A stretch of DNA of 64,000 nt from Marinoscillum luteum. Lineage in GTDB: Bacteria; Bacteroidota; Bacteroidia; Cytophagales; Cyclobacteriaceae. The position numbers were made by a program, and so were the translations under genes. A model generated the notes under the pieces. The model was not told the DNA's origin, searched no databases, and worked only from the letters and a program-made list of their open reading frames with translations. Shown in pieces: positions 40,894 through 50,494 of this stretch. Positions within the stretch are counted from its first letter, which is position 1, and each line of letters opens with the position of its first letter. The stretch covers positions 248,001 through 312,000 of the forward strand of contig NZ_JBIPKE010000020.1 of NCBI RefSeq assembly GCF_044005705.1, in the 5' to 3' direction.

Positions 40894-43143
40894 TTAAATT
40901 TTGGATGCTTTCAGTCTAAGGCTATTGGCCACTACGGACACCGAGCTAAAGGCCATGGCGGCCCCCGCAATCATGGGATCCAACAAGAAACCATTGAATG
41001 GATACAAGACCCCAGCCGCAACCGGAATACCTATCAGGTTGTAAATAAACGCCCAGAAAAGGTTCTGGCGAATACCCATGACAGTCTTACTGGAGAGGTT
41101 GAGTGCTTTGGGAATGGACATCAGATCGGAAGTGATCAGAGTCATTTTGGCCACATCCATAGCAATGTCGGAGCCTTTGCCCATGGCAATACTGACATCC
41201 GCCTGCGCAAGGGCATGGGAGTCGTTGATTCCATCACCCACCATGGCCACCACTTTGCCCCGGGCCTGAAGTGCTTTCACGAAATCTGCTTTGTCCGAAG
41301 GCATCACTTCCGCTTTGAAATGCTGCAGTCCAACCTGCTCCGCCACGGCTGCAGCGGTTTGATGGTTGTCGCCGGTAAGCATATAGACCTCCACTCCTCT
41401 ATCCTGCAGTGTCTGGATAGCTTGTCTGGAGCTGACCTTCACCTGGTCTGCAATGGCCAGTACTGCCAGCACCTGCTCTTCATTGGCAAAATAAATGACC
41501 GTTTTGGCGTCTTGCTGTAGTCGGCCAGCGGCCTGACTGAGCGGAAGGCTGATGCTGATGTTATGTTCATCTATTAGTTTTCGGTTTCCTACAAGGTACA
41601 AGACCTCTCCGGACACCGCGCTGGCACCCCGGCCGGTGATGCTTTCAAAGGCCTTTACCTCCGCTGGCTGTATGTTATCGGCCTTCAGTTTACTTACCAC
41701 GGCTTCCGCCAATGGATGTTCAGAGACAGCCTCCAGACCTAGCAAAATTTGCATGGATCGATCCACGTTGCTTTCGCTGGTTCCCCAGATCATGTCGGTG
41801 ACTACTGGCCTGCCTTCTGTGATGGTCCCTGTTTTGTCCAGGATCACGGCGTTTACTTTGTGAGCGAGTTCCAGGCTTTCGGCATCCTTGATGAGGATAT
41901 TATGCTCTGCACCCTTTCCCACACCTACCATGATGGCCGTGGGAGTAGCCAGGCCAAGCGCACAAGGACAGGCAATGACCAACACGGCCACAGACGTCAG
42001 CAGTGCATGTGTAAAAGCGTCATCTCCACCCACTATCATCCAGGTAATGAAGGTGATGATGGAAATACCCATCACAATGGGCACAAAAATGCCGGCGATT
42101 TTATCGACCAGCTTCTGTACAGGAGCTTTGCTGCCCTGGGCTTCCTGTACCATCTTGATGATTTGCGAGAGCAGGGTCTCACCGCCTACTTTCTCAGCTC
42201 TGAACTGAAATGAGCTTTTTTGGTTGATGGTGCCGGCAAACACCTTGTCGCCCTTCGCCTTGGAAACGGCGATGGGTTCACCTGTGATCATACTCTCATC
42301 CACAAAAGATTCACCCCCGATCACTTCGCCATCTACCGGGATTTTCTCACCTGGCCTGACTATGATGGTATAGCCCACCTGAACTGATGAAATGGGGATC
42401 TCTACTTCCTCTCCATCAATCAAAGCCTTCAGGGTTTTCGGCTGAAGTCCCATGAGCTTTTTGATGGCTGATGAAGTATTGGATTTTGCTTTTTCTTCGA
42501 GCAGTTTTCCCAACGAAATAAAAGTGATGATCACCACCGCCGCTTCATAGTACACATGCGGATGGATGCCCCTACTGTGCCAAAACTCTGGAAACAGGGT
42601 ATTGAACAAGCTGTAAATAAAGGCTATTCCTGTACTCAGAGCCACCAAAGTATCCATGTTGGCTTTTCCATGCCTGGCTTGCTTAAATGCATTGATGAAG
42701 AAGGTTCTCCCAAACCAAAAAAGGATGGGTATGGTGAGCGCCAGTGATATCCACCTTCCCTCGGTCCATTCCATAAAGAACATCCCAATGATGAACACAG
42801 GAAGTGTGAGCAAGGCAGACCAGATGGTTCGCTTTTTCACGTCCTGATAATGCCTCTGCTGAAGCTCCTGCTGCTTTGCTGAAGGATCGTCCTCCCCCAC
42901 AATGAGGTCATAACCGATGGATTGGACCGCCTGACGCAGGGTTTCCTGAGTGATTGAATCTTCATACTCCACCAAAACCGAATTAGTAGCGAAGTTGACA
43001 CTCGCTTTTTTCACACCCGGAGTGTGACTGATCATGGACTCCACACTGGAGGCACATGCTGCACAGGTCATCCCGGTCACCGGAAAGCTTTCCTTGATGA
43101 CCTGATGAGATGTCGCGGATGATTTTTCTATTACCGTTTCCAT
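40894..43143 (-). CDS. copA: Copper-translocating P1B-type ATPase
   Basis: Cu(I)-exporting ATPase of 749 aa in the inner membrane. One N-terminal HMA domain with GMTCAACASS (about 23-32) is followed by eight transmembrane helices; the sixth carries CPC (near 392). The phosphorylation site DKTGTIT lies near 432, SEHPLAEAV near 490, GDGIND near 640. The CPC motif together with the HMA motif CxxC indicates Cu(I) or Ag(I). It is followed by the reductase and HMA genes, and preceded by two AraC-type regulators that are probably its controllers. Confidence 0.93.
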   Translation of the reverse strand: METVIEKSSATSHQVIKESFPVTGMTCAACASSVESMISHTPGVKKASVNFATNSVLVEYEDSITQETLRQAVQSIGYDLIVGEDDPSAKQQELQQRHYQDVKKRTIWSALLTLPVFIIGMFFMEWTEGRWISLALTIPILFWFGRTFFINAFKQARHGKANMDTLVALSTGIAFIYSLFNTLFPEFWHSRGIHPHVYYEAAVVIITFISLGKLLEEKAKSNTSSAIKKLMGLQPKTLKALIDGEEVEIPISSVQVGYTIIVRPGEKIPVDGEVIGGESFVDESMITGEPIAVSKAKGDKVFAGTINQKSSFQFRAEKVGGETLLSQIIKMVQEAQGSKAPVQKLVDKIAGIFVPIVMGISIITFITWMIVGGDDAFTHALLTSVAVLVIACPCALGLATPTAIMVGVGKGAEHNILIKDAESLELAHKVNAVILDKTGTITEGRPVVTDMIWGTSESNVDRSMQILLGLEAVSEHPLAEAVVSKLKADNIQPAEVKAFESITGRGASAVSGEVLYLVGNRKLIDEHNISISLPLSQAAGRLQQDAKTVIYFANEEQVLAVLAIADQVKVSSRQAIQTLQDRGVEVYMLTGDNHQTAAAVAEQVGLQHFKAEVMPSDKADFVKALQARGKVVAMVGDGINDSHALAQADVSIAMGKGSDIAMDVAKMTLITSDLMSIPKALNLSSKTVMGIRQNLFWAFIYNLIGIPVAAGVLYPFNGFLLDPMIAGAAMAFSSVSVVANSLRLKASKI

Positions 43144-43214
43144 TTTATATTGTTTTTACTCTGCAAAATTATTCAGCCGGGGTGGTGCGATTGTTATAGA
43201 ATTCCGGCTATGGG

Positions 43215-43802
43215 TTACACCTTTTCATTGGAGTGATCCGGCACTATCAGGCCCTTACTCCTCTGAATCTGCTTGAAATGAGAAGGATTGAGGCCGGTCA
43301 CCTTTTTGAATTGGGCAGAAAGGTGATGAGCACTGCTGTATCCTCTTTCGTAAGCGATCTGTGAGAGAGACTTGCCGGTGTACACCAGGGATTCCTTGAC
43401 TACCTCTATCCGCTTTTCGATGTGATACTTTTCAATGGACTTCCCTTCCATTTGTGAGAACAGCTCACTGAGCGTGTCGTAGTTCTGCATGAAGTGCCGG
43501 GACAGACTTTCGGAGAGGGTAACACCCTGCTCACGGCCACTTCCTGCTGCTATCCACTGGTGAATGAATTCGCGGATTTCAAGAAATCTGGTCTCCCTCT
43601 TATCAGAAACCAGCTCAAACCCCAGCCCTGAGAGGATGGACCGAACTGTTGTTTTCTGCGGATCGTCTATAGGCTTGCAGAAGGTGACCTTCCCCAGGGA
43701 AATATCCCTGATAAACATTCCTGCCTTTTGCAGGCTTTCCCGGATGGTGTAAATGCAGCGACTGCAAACCATCCCTTTGATATTGACCTGAGAGCTTTCC
43801 AT
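43215..43802 (-). CDS. AraC family regulator with N-terminal HMA-like metal site (1)
   Basis: Regulator of 195 aa. The N-terminal 75 residues look like an HMA ferredoxin fold with IKGMVCSRC (Cys13, Cys16); the C-terminal 100 residues are an AraC helix-turn-helix pair (SLSQIAYERGYSSAHHLSAQFKKVTG, read in two helices) ending in NPSHFKQIQ. A metal-sensing N-terminus joined to AraC would let the protein read copper directly. It is the gene just upstream of copA in the same direction, 71 bases away. Paralogue of the protein at 43878. Confidence 0.85.
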   Translation of the reverse strand: MESSQVNIKGMVCSRCIYTIRESLQKAGMFIRDISLGKVTFCKPIDDPQKTTVRSILSGLGFELVSDKRETRFLEIREFIHQWIAAGSGREQGVTLSESLSRHFMQNYDTLSELFSQMEGKSIEKYHIEKRIEVVKESLVYTGKSLSQIAYERGYSSAHHLSAQFKKVTGLNPSHFKQIQRSKGLIVPDHSNEKV

Positions 43803-43877
43803 CGTTCCAATTTTTAATCAAAATTGGGGACGATCGGGATTGGATGCATTACACAATCACCCGGAAGGCTTACATGA

Positions 43878-44477
43878 TTATATGATCTGATCCAGTGATT
43901 TTCTGGATTGGGTATGTTGAATACTTTTCTTGAATTCGGTGGGTGATAACCCGATGATCTTTTTGAATTGATTGGACAGGTGAGCCACACTACTGAAGCC
44001 CATCTTGTAAGCAATTTCCTTCACTGACAGCTCGTCGTAAAACAGAAACTCCTTCACTTTTTCCATCTTTTGGCGAATGATGTACTGCTCCAGCGTGATC
44101 CCTGCCATGCCTGAAAACAGGCTACTGAGATAGTTGTAGTCGTAATGGAGCTGATCCGACAGGTAAGCCGACCACTGAATGTTGGTATCGTAGGGATCAC
44201 GATGATGAATGGTGTCAATCACCAGGGTCTTGATCTTCTCCAGTAACTGTACTTTACGATCGTCGATTCGCTCAAAACCATTTTTGGCCAGCAGGTCATC
44301 CAATTGCTTCAACTCATCTCCGGATAGCTCTTTTTTGAGTTTCACCTCCCCCAAATCAACAGATAAAGGCTCTACCCCGATTTGTTCAAAAGCCTGTCTG
44401 ACCACCATGACGCAGCGGGGGCAAACCATGTTTTTGATATGTAGCTGAGGGATTTCCAAGGTCATTCCAAATTGCAT
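43878..44477 (-). CDS. AraC family regulator with N-terminal HMA-like metal site (2)
   Basis: Paralogue (199 aa) of the preceding regulator with the same two-part design: IKNMVCPRC (Cys19, Cys22) in an HMA-like domain, and AraC HTH with LSVKEIAYKMGFSSVAHLS and LSPTEFKKS. The two differ clearly, so the duplication is old; one may have changed metal or DNA specificity. The N-terminus could also begin at the second Met (residue 5). It is 75 bases upstream of the first regulator in the same direction. Confidence 0.85.
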   Translation of the reverse strand: MQFGMTLEIPQLHIKNMVCPRCVMVVRQAFEQIGVEPLSVDLGEVKLKKELSGDELKQLDDLLAKNGFERIDDRKVQLLEKIKTLVIDTIHHRDPYDTNIQWSAYLSDQLHYDYNYLSSLFSGMAGITLEQYIIRQKMEKVKEFLFYDELSVKEIAYKMGFSSVAHLSNQFKKIIGLSPTEFKKSIQHTQSRKSLDQII

Positions 44478-44571
44478 AGTTAAGGTAAGAAAATAGATGG
44501 AGGAATGCTATGAAGACTGCTAACTTCATCGTAGCAACTAAAACCTTCCATCATTTTCACAAATCTATGGA

Positions 44572-45897
44572 TTAAAGCAGTTGAGTGATGAAGTGATTTA
44601 CCAGTCCGAATACTGAGCTGATCACTATCCAGGTGATCATGTTCAGTTTAAATCGGTACATCGCCACAAATGAAACCACCACCCATCCTAAAATCGGGTA
44701 GTCAATTCCTCCTAAAGTCATTTCTTCGGGAAACACTATGGCCTTACCCAGATAGATGGTCAGGTTAAGAATCACTCCTACCACTGCTGCTGTCACCAGT
44801 GTCAAGGCTTGTTTGATCTTCTCATTTTCGCGTGTTTTTTCTATAATGGGCGCCCCGGCAAAGACGAAAAGGAAACATGGAACAAATGTGTAAAAAGTCG
44901 TGGCCACCAGCCCTAATGCCCCCATCAACACAGAGCCGTCATAGTGGTTGTATCCTGCCATAAAACCAACAAATACCAACACCATAACCAACGGGCCCGG
45001 CGTGGTTTCACCAAGTGCCAGGCCATCAATCATTTGGAGTTCGGTCAGCCAATTGAGTTGCTCCACACTTACCTGTGCTACATAGGGCAACACTGCATAA
45101 GCTCCACCAAATGTGACGAATGCAGCCTGTGTAAAAAAGAGTGAAAGCTGCTTCCAAAAGGAAAAATCACTACTGAACAGGTAAAATAGTCCGATGGGAA
45201 TCACCCATAGCAAAGCCGCCGCGAACACCTGCCTAACCAACCTTCCAATTTTAAAACCGGCATCAGGCAAGAAATGATTGCGGTTGATAAAGTACTGCTC
45301 CTCATCCTTTGCCAGTTGCTCTTGTGCAGAAGTGGTCTGCTTAAACAGCGATGGAAGCATTCTGCGTACCACAAAAGACAACAGCAAAGCTCCAATGATG
45401 ATATATGGAAACGGGGTATTAAAAAAGAACATTAGCACAAAGGCCATTCCTGCCAGTAGAAAGTGAAAGGTGGTATGCAATGACTTAGTGCCGATTTTTA
45501 TCAGCGCCAGAATGACAATGGCCATTACCGCCGGCTTCAATCCACTAAACATGGCATATACCCAGGGGATATTGCCATAAGTAGCATATAAAGCCGATAG
45601 TCCACATAAGATAAACATGGAAGGAAGCACAAAAAACACACCCGCTACGAGCCCCCCTTTAGTACCGTGCAGCAGCCAGCCTGTGTAGGTAGCAAGCTGC
45701 TGAGCTTCAGGTCCAGGCAATATCATGGTATAATTTAGCGCATGGAGAAAACGACTTTCTGAAATCCATTTCTTCTTTTCAACCAGAAATTCGTGCATGA
45801 TGGCAATCTGACCTGCCGGGCCACCAAAGCTGATAAATCCAAGCTTCAACCAGAACCAGCATGCTTCTTTAAATGACGGTTTTTTTAGATGATCCAT
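44572..45897 (-). CDS. chrA: Chromate transporter family (ChrA, long chain)
   Basis: Inner-membrane CHR-family protein of 441 aa with two homologous halves, each of about six helices. The motifs FGGPAGQIAIMHEFLVE (near 24) and FTTPGPLVMV-like GETTPGPLVMVLVFVGF (second half) with FGGAYAVLPYV mark the family. Characterised members expel chromate or sulfate by proton motive force. No regulator is adjacent. It stands upstream of and in the same direction as the AraC/copper genes. Confidence 0.9.
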   Translation of the reverse strand: MDHLKKPSFKEACWFWLKLGFISFGGPAGQIAIMHEFLVEKKKWISESRFLHALNYTMILPGPEAQQLATYTGWLLHGTKGGLVAGVFFVLPSMFILCGLSALYATYGNIPWVYAMFSGLKPAVMAIVILALIKIGTKSLHTTFHFLLAGMAFVLMFFFNTPFPYIIIGALLLSFVVRRMLPSLFKQTTSAQEQLAKDEEQYFINRNHFLPDAGFKIGRLVRQVFAAALLWVIPIGLFYLFSSDFSFWKQLSLFFTQAAFVTFGGAYAVLPYVAQVSVEQLNWLTELQMIDGLALGETTPGPLVMVLVFVGFMAGYNHYDGSVLMGALGLVATTFYTFVPCFLFVFAGAPIIEKTRENEKIKQALTLVTAAVVGVILNLTIYLGKAIVFPEEMTLGGIDYPILGWVVVSFVAMYRFKLNMITWIVISSVFGLVNHFITQLL

Positions 45898-45989
45898 TGA
45901 TAATTGATTATGGCTATTTACCCTCTATAACCACGTCCTTATTGTTTTATCTGGCCAATGTTAATAAACAGTGTTGAATCGGGGGTTAG

Positions 45990-46193
45990 ATATGGAGCAT
46001 TTCACAATGGAAAAAAGAAAATGGACTGGCACCGGACGAAGAAGTAACTACTGAGTCATTAACTGCCGGTTTTCAGGGTGCGTTCCGCACGGCTGCCGTC
46101 ATCGGTGCTCTATCCCTCAAACAACTCCTTTCTGGGCTCATACTGATTTTCAAATATCGATTCTCAAAGTCAATTAAATCAAACTCAACTTGA
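45990..46193 (+). pseudogene. Remnant resembling the C-terminus of an MFS transporter
   Basis: An open frame without a start codon reads APDEEVTTESLTAGF, then QGAFRTAAVIGALSL and a hydrophobic end. This pattern (acidic linker, L-x-x-GF-x-x-AF, Ala/Gly-rich helix) is typical of the last helix of drug-efflux MFS proteins. The reading frame upstream is closed by a stop at 45987-45989, so only a scrap remains. The match is by eye and weak. Confidence 0.35.
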
Positions 46194-46388
46194 ATAATGA
46201 TCCACTCACCGATTATTCCCCAATCTCGGTACACCACTCTATTTATTTGCAATATGTTAAATCTCGTAAGTCCTCAGAAATGTTAGTGGGACTAAGTGAA
46301 ACACTTAATCTTCAGAATGGGTATTTCCCTGTGTTCTCAAACAATCCGAACCTCTAAATTTACTTATCATCCAAAAATTCATTCGCCA

Positions 46389-46496
46389 ATGAATAGATTC
46401 AACAAAACGGCTGCCATCAGGGTGATAGACATCCTGATCGGCACTATGATTATTCTCACCATTGTGATCACCTTCCTGGAGAAAGGTCCTTCCTGA
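46389..46496 (+). CDS. Possible 35-residue single-helix membrane protein
   Basis: ATG-started frame of 35 codons: basic start (MNRFNKTAAIRV), a clean hydrophobic helix (IDILIGTMIILTIVITF) and a short charged end (LEKGPS). A TAAATTTA box (46355-46362), one base off TAnnTTTG, lies 27 bases upstream. No known family; small size makes this tentative. Confidence 0.35.
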   Translation: MNRFNKTAAIRVIDILIGTMIILTIVITFLEKGPS

Positions 46497-46704
46497 CATA
46501 TGTTGACGTCCGGCTACTCTAAAGCGCCAAAGAACATTAATCAGCATCTCAATAAAATAAATATTCCAATTGACCATAAGTCACCTTCATTTTCTTTAAT
46601 TTATTACAAAAAACGCATTTACTAAATCATGTTTCCCAAACCGCACACCCAACATCCATTTTGAACCGCTCTTGTTTTAATCTTTAAATTCTGCATAATC
46701 GGAA

Positions 46705-48249
46705 TTGAAACGCCTCGCTAAACATAACCTCATTAATTATCTCCAGGGAATCTTTGATCACTCCCTCCATGGTATCGCCATGGTGGATGATTCTGGCGTA
46801 CCATTTCTTGTCAATGCCAGACTTTGTCAAATTATAGGTTATTCAGAAACCGAGCTTACCTCTATGAGCTTTGGCCAATTCACTCATCCTGAGGACGTGG
46901 ACAGAGACCTTAAACTTTTTGAACAACTCAGAAAAAATGAAATAGATCATTACTCAATTGAGAAAAGGTACATCTCGAAAGCAGGCCATGTGACACCTGT
47001 GAAAATACACGTGACACCTGTGAAAAGTACCAAAGAAGACCCATGGCATGCCATTGCACTGATAGAAGATATTTCCCGACAAAAAAAAGCAACCCAGAAA
47101 ATAAAGGCTGCGGATCAGCGGGCAAAAGACCTGAACAACCTCATGGAGGAAACCTGGGAAATCGCCAAAATTGGCTCCTGGGAGGCGAATCTGGAGACCA
47201 AAGAAGTTATTTGGAGTAAGCCCGTCTATAAAATCCATGGTGTACCCCTCGGAGAAGCTATAGATATGGATAAGGCATTTGGTTTTTTTCACCCGGACTA
47301 TAGAGCCGTAGCCCAGGAAATCATCGCCAAATGTATAGAAGCAAAAGAAGCCTGGAATATTGATCTCAAAATAATCGCCAGGGACGGTGCTGGAAAATGG
47401 GTAAAAACGATTGGCCAACCTGTTTTCCACAATGATATAATGCTAGGGCTAAGAGGGATCCTCCAGGACATCACGGAGGTGAAAGAAGCCAACATTAAGT
47501 TGGCGCTTTATAATTCAACACTCGAAGAAACAGTCAGCGAACGTACCAGACAACTTGAGAATGTCAATAAAGAGCTGGAGGCCTTTGCCTACTCCGTATC
47601 ACACGATCTGAGGGCGCCACTCAGAGCCATTGACGGGTTCTCCAATGCCCTGACTGAGGACTACCTGGATATTCTTCCAGATACAGCCCAACGCTACCTG
47701 ACCCGAATTTCTGACAACAGTACCCGAATGGGTAAACTCATTGATTCGCTACTCAGCTTCAGCAGGCTCTCCCGGTCCCAGACATCATTTCAAAGTTTCG
47801 GACTGGAGGAAAGAATCGATTCAATTATCCACAGCATTGACCCACCCATACATTGTAAAATCACAAAGGAAAATCTGGGTGATGTCTATGGAGACCGCAT
47901 GCTCCTTGACCATGTTTTTCAAAACCTACTTTCCAATGCCATCAAATATTCATCCCGGGAAAGTGCCCCCAAAGTTCACATTAAGCAGATCTCTCATCAA
48001 GATTCGGATGAAATCATCATTTCCGATAATGGAGTAGGATTTGATATGGCATACTACGACCAACTATTTAGTATTTTTCAAAGACTCCATACCGAAACGG
48101 AATTTGAAGGATCAGGAGTAGGTCTCGCACTGTGCCAAAAAATCATATTGAAACACCATGGTAAGATATGGGCTGAAAGTAAAGTCGGAGAAGGCAGCAC
48201 TTTTTGTGTGTCGCTACCCAAGAAAAGTATTGATAATCAATTATATTAG
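46705..48249 (+). CDS. PAS-domain histidine kinase, bacteriophytochrome-type HisKA
   Basis: Soluble sensor kinase of 514 aa. PAS 1 (about 12-125, HGIAMVDDSG, FTHPEDVDRD) and PAS 2 (about 145-265) are followed by a coiled coil, HisKA with SVSHDLRAPLRAIDGF (His near 299) and HATPase_c with NLLSNAIKYSS, ISDNGVGFD and GSGVGLALC. The kinase core belongs to the group whose partner is a small CheY-like regulator such as the one encoded 14 bases downstream. The frame begins at a TTG (46705); no ATG lies before PAS 1, so TTG start or a missed upstream start is possible. Confidence 0.88.
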   Translation: MKRLAKHNLINYLQGIFDHSLHGIAMVDDSGVPFLVNARLCQIIGYSETELTSMSFGQFTHPEDVDRDLKLFEQLRKNEIDHYSIEKRYISKAGHVTPVKIHVTPVKSTKEDPWHAIALIEDISRQKKATQKIKAADQRAKDLNNLMEETWEIAKIGSWEANLETKEVIWSKPVYKIHGVPLGEAIDMDKAFGFFHPDYRAVAQEIIAKCIEAKEAWNIDLKIIARDGAGKWVKTIGQPVFHNDIMLGLRGILQDITEVKEANIKLALYNSTLEETVSERTRQLENVNKELEAFAYSVSHDLRAPLRAIDGFSNALTEDYLDILPDTAQRYLTRISDNSTRMGKLIDSLLSFSRLSRSQTSFQSFGLEERIDSIIHSIDPPIHCKITKENLGDVYGDRMLLDHVFQNLLSNAIKYSSRESAPKVHIKQISHQDSDEIIISDNGVGFDMAYYDQLFSIFQRLHTETEFEGSGVGLALCQKIILKHHGKIWAESKVGEGSTFCVSLPKKSIDNQLY

Positions 48250-48263
48250 ATAAAGCCATTGCC

Positions 48264-48713
48264 ATGGATATAAGAGAAAATCAATGCGATACAGTGGTTC
48301 TGGTAGAAGATAACCCTGACGATGCAGAGCTGACCATGAGGTCTCTCAACTCATTGCAACTCGGCAATCAGATCATTTGGCTGAAAGATGGAACAGAAGC
48401 CATTAACTATCTTTTTGACCAACAGCCAGGCCAATCACGTAGAGTATCTAACCGACCTAAACTCATCCTACTGGATCTCAAGCTCCCAAAAGTAAATGGT
48501 ATTGAGGTTTTGAAAAGAATAAAGTCAGATGATCAGATGAAAACTGTACCCGTGGTGGTAATGACTTCATCTAATGAATCTGTGGACCTAAAGACTTGCT
48601 ATGAGCTCGGTGTGAACAGCTTCGTCACCAAGCCTATCAATTATCAAGAATTTATAGAAGCCACCAAAAATATTGGCTTATACTGGCTACTGGTCAATCA
48701 GGTGCCTAATTAA
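48264..48713 (+). CDS. Single-domain response regulator (Rcp1-like)
   Basis: CheY-like receiver of 149 aa with the acidic pair in VLVEDNPDDAE, the phospho-acceptor Asp in KLILLDLKLPKVNG (near 72), Thr/Ser in VVMTSS and Lys in SFVTKPIN. The extended loop before the Asp (FDQQPGQSRR) is typical of Rcp1-type regulators that partner phytochrome-like kinases. It lacks an output domain and would pass phosphate on or act by protein contact. Confidence 0.9.
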   Translation: MDIRENQCDTVVLVEDNPDDAELTMRSLNSLQLGNQIIWLKDGTEAINYLFDQQPGQSRRVSNRPKLILLDLKLPKVNGIEVLKRIKSDDQMKTVPVVVMTSSNESVDLKTCYELGVNSFVTKPINYQEFIEATKNIGLYWLLVNQVPN

Positions 48714-48741
48714 GCGTTATTACTTCTTAAGTAAATCTGTT

Positions 48742-50487
48742 ATGAAGATCCTTTATTTAGAAGACAACACCAGTGACTATGAGCTACTGGACCTGTCTCT
48801 ACAGAAAAGTAATCTGGAGTTTACCCTAGATCGTGCTGAAAACAAAGCACAATACCAGAAAGCCCTGGAAACCCCTTATGATATTATCATTTCGGATTAT
48901 AACCTGCAGGGTTTCACAGGTACTGATGCGCTCAAAATGCTTCGAGAAAAAGACCAATCCATTCCATTCGTGGTGATTTCGGGCACTGTTGGGGAAGAGC
49001 AGGCCGTCTCTCTGCTTCACTACGGCGCCAGCGATTTTTTACTGAAGAAGAATGTAAAAAAACTACCCATCATTATCGAAAGAGTACTCAGAAATAAGAT
49101 GATTGATGACGAGCGCCGAAACTTCCAAAAGGAGCTTATTAATAAAAACCTCATCCTTGATTCACTTTTTAATAGTTTCGAGGACATGGTATTCCTGAAA
49201 GATACCAATGGCACTTACCTGAAAGTCAACACCGCTTTTTCACGATTTTTCGGATTTACCGAGAAGGCCATCCTGGGAATGACAGATGGAAACCTATTCG
49301 ACAAAAACATTGCTGATAAGGCACAGGAAACTGACCAGCACGTCCGGAACAACAAACTCTCCATCACCTACGAAATACTATTTACGGGCACAGATGGCAC
49401 CAACAGAATACTGGAAGTGGTGAAATACCCGGTGCTGGATGGCGATGTGGTCACGGGAGTGGTAGGCTCCTCCAGAGACATTACCGAACGAAAAATGCTG
49501 GAAGAAAAAAATGCCAAAAGCCAGTACATCCTCAACCAGGCCGAGCAGCTCACCTATTCAGGAAGCTTTCAGTACGATTCGGAAGTGGATATACTTAGCT
49601 GCTCCCCTCATTTTGTGAAGATGATGGGTATATCAGGAAATATCAACAAAATCTCTCTGATGAAATTTTTGGGGCTGGTCTATAAGGATGACCACAAGAT
49701 TTTCAATGACGAAATAGACAAAGTGCTGGATAAAAAAGTCACTGTCACCATTGATCACCGATACATCCCTAATGGCTCCAAACAGATAAGATATGGCCGG
49801 ACTACCATTAGCCCAGACTACAGTACCGGCAATGCCAGCATCTTCTACGGCACCATTGTGGATACCACCTCTGACTATGAAAATGACATGGCGCTGCTCA
49901 ACATTCAGGAGCTGGAAAGAAGCAACATTGCCAATGAGCTCCATGACAACCTTGGTCAGAAAATGAGCGCTTCAGCACTTTTTCTGGATGGCCTGGTGTC
50001 TAAATATCCCGAAGACACTGAGCTCACCAAAGTGGCTAATATGATCAATACCTCCCTCACGCAAATCAGATCCCTCTCCAATACGCTTTCGCTGAGCAGC
50101 ATCAAGGAGATGGGGTTGGAGGATTCACTGAGACAGCTTCAGGATCAGATTCCTCTCTCCATAGAGTTTGAGCTTCATTACTCTGTAGACGAGAGTTCTA
50201 TCTCTGAGTTTATCAGTACCCAGACGTTTCGCATCATTCAGGAAGCCATCAATAATATTCAAAAACACAGTGAAGCCAAAAGGATAGAAATAGACATTGC
50301 CCAGGCCCAAAGTGTGATTACGCTCAAAATCAGAGACAATGGCAAAGGCTTTGACATCAATGCCGGAGTGAGGGGTAATGGCATTCGAAACATGGAGCAA
50401 AGAGTAAAAAAATGCAATGGACTGATCCATATAGATTCAAAAATCAATGAAGGAACCTTTATTGACATTAAACTCCCAATTAAATAA
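48742..50487 (+). CDS. Hybrid REC-PAS-PAS histidine kinase of the NarL-partner (HisKA_3) type
   Basis: Sensor of 581 aa starting with a receiver domain (about 1-120, Asp in IIISDYNLQG), two PAS domains (about 140-260 and 270-390), then HisKA_3 with NIANELHDNLGQKMSASALF (His near 402, family H-box) and HATPase_c with IRDNGKGFD and GIRNMEQRV. An N-terminal receiver on a kinase lets the upstream Rcp1-like pathway feed into it. HisKA_3 kinases phosphorylate LuxR/NarL-type regulators, and one is encoded 7 bases downstream. I chose the ATG at 48742, where the REC fold begins, over one at 48673. Confidence 0.9.
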   Translation: MKILYLEDNTSDYELLDLSLQKSNLEFTLDRAENKAQYQKALETPYDIIISDYNLQGFTGTDALKMLREKDQSIPFVVISGTVGEEQAVSLLHYGASDFLLKKNVKKLPIIIERVLRNKMIDDERRNFQKELINKNLILDSLFNSFEDMVFLKDTNGTYLKVNTAFSRFFGFTEKAILGMTDGNLFDKNIADKAQETDQHVRNNKLSITYEILFTGTDGTNRILEVVKYPVLDGDVVTGVVGSSRDITERKMLEEKNAKSQYILNQAEQLTYSGSFQYDSEVDILSCSPHFVKMMGISGNINKISLMKFLGLVYKDDHKIFNDEIDKVLDKKVTVTIDHRYIPNGSKQIRYGRTTISPDYSTGNASIFYGTIVDTTSDYENDMALLNIQELERSNIANELHDNLGQKMSASALFLDGLVSKYPEDTELTKVANMINTSLTQIRSLSNTLSLSSIKEMGLEDSLRQLQDQIPLSIEFELHYSVDESSISEFISTQTFRIIQEAINNIQKHSEAKRIEIDIAQAQSVITLKIRDNGKGFDINAGVRGNGIRNMEQRVKKCNGLIHIDSKINEGTFIDIKLPIK

Positions 50488-50494
50488 CGCCAAA

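Larger units (their letters stand above)
45898..46704. other. 807-base gap between chrA and the kinase gene
   Basis: No full gene. It holds a decayed coding fragment (45990-46193), a possible 35-codon membrane peptide (46389-46496) and AT-rich sequence. The region between the two and after 46500 shows no motif I recognise. Confidence 0.6.
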
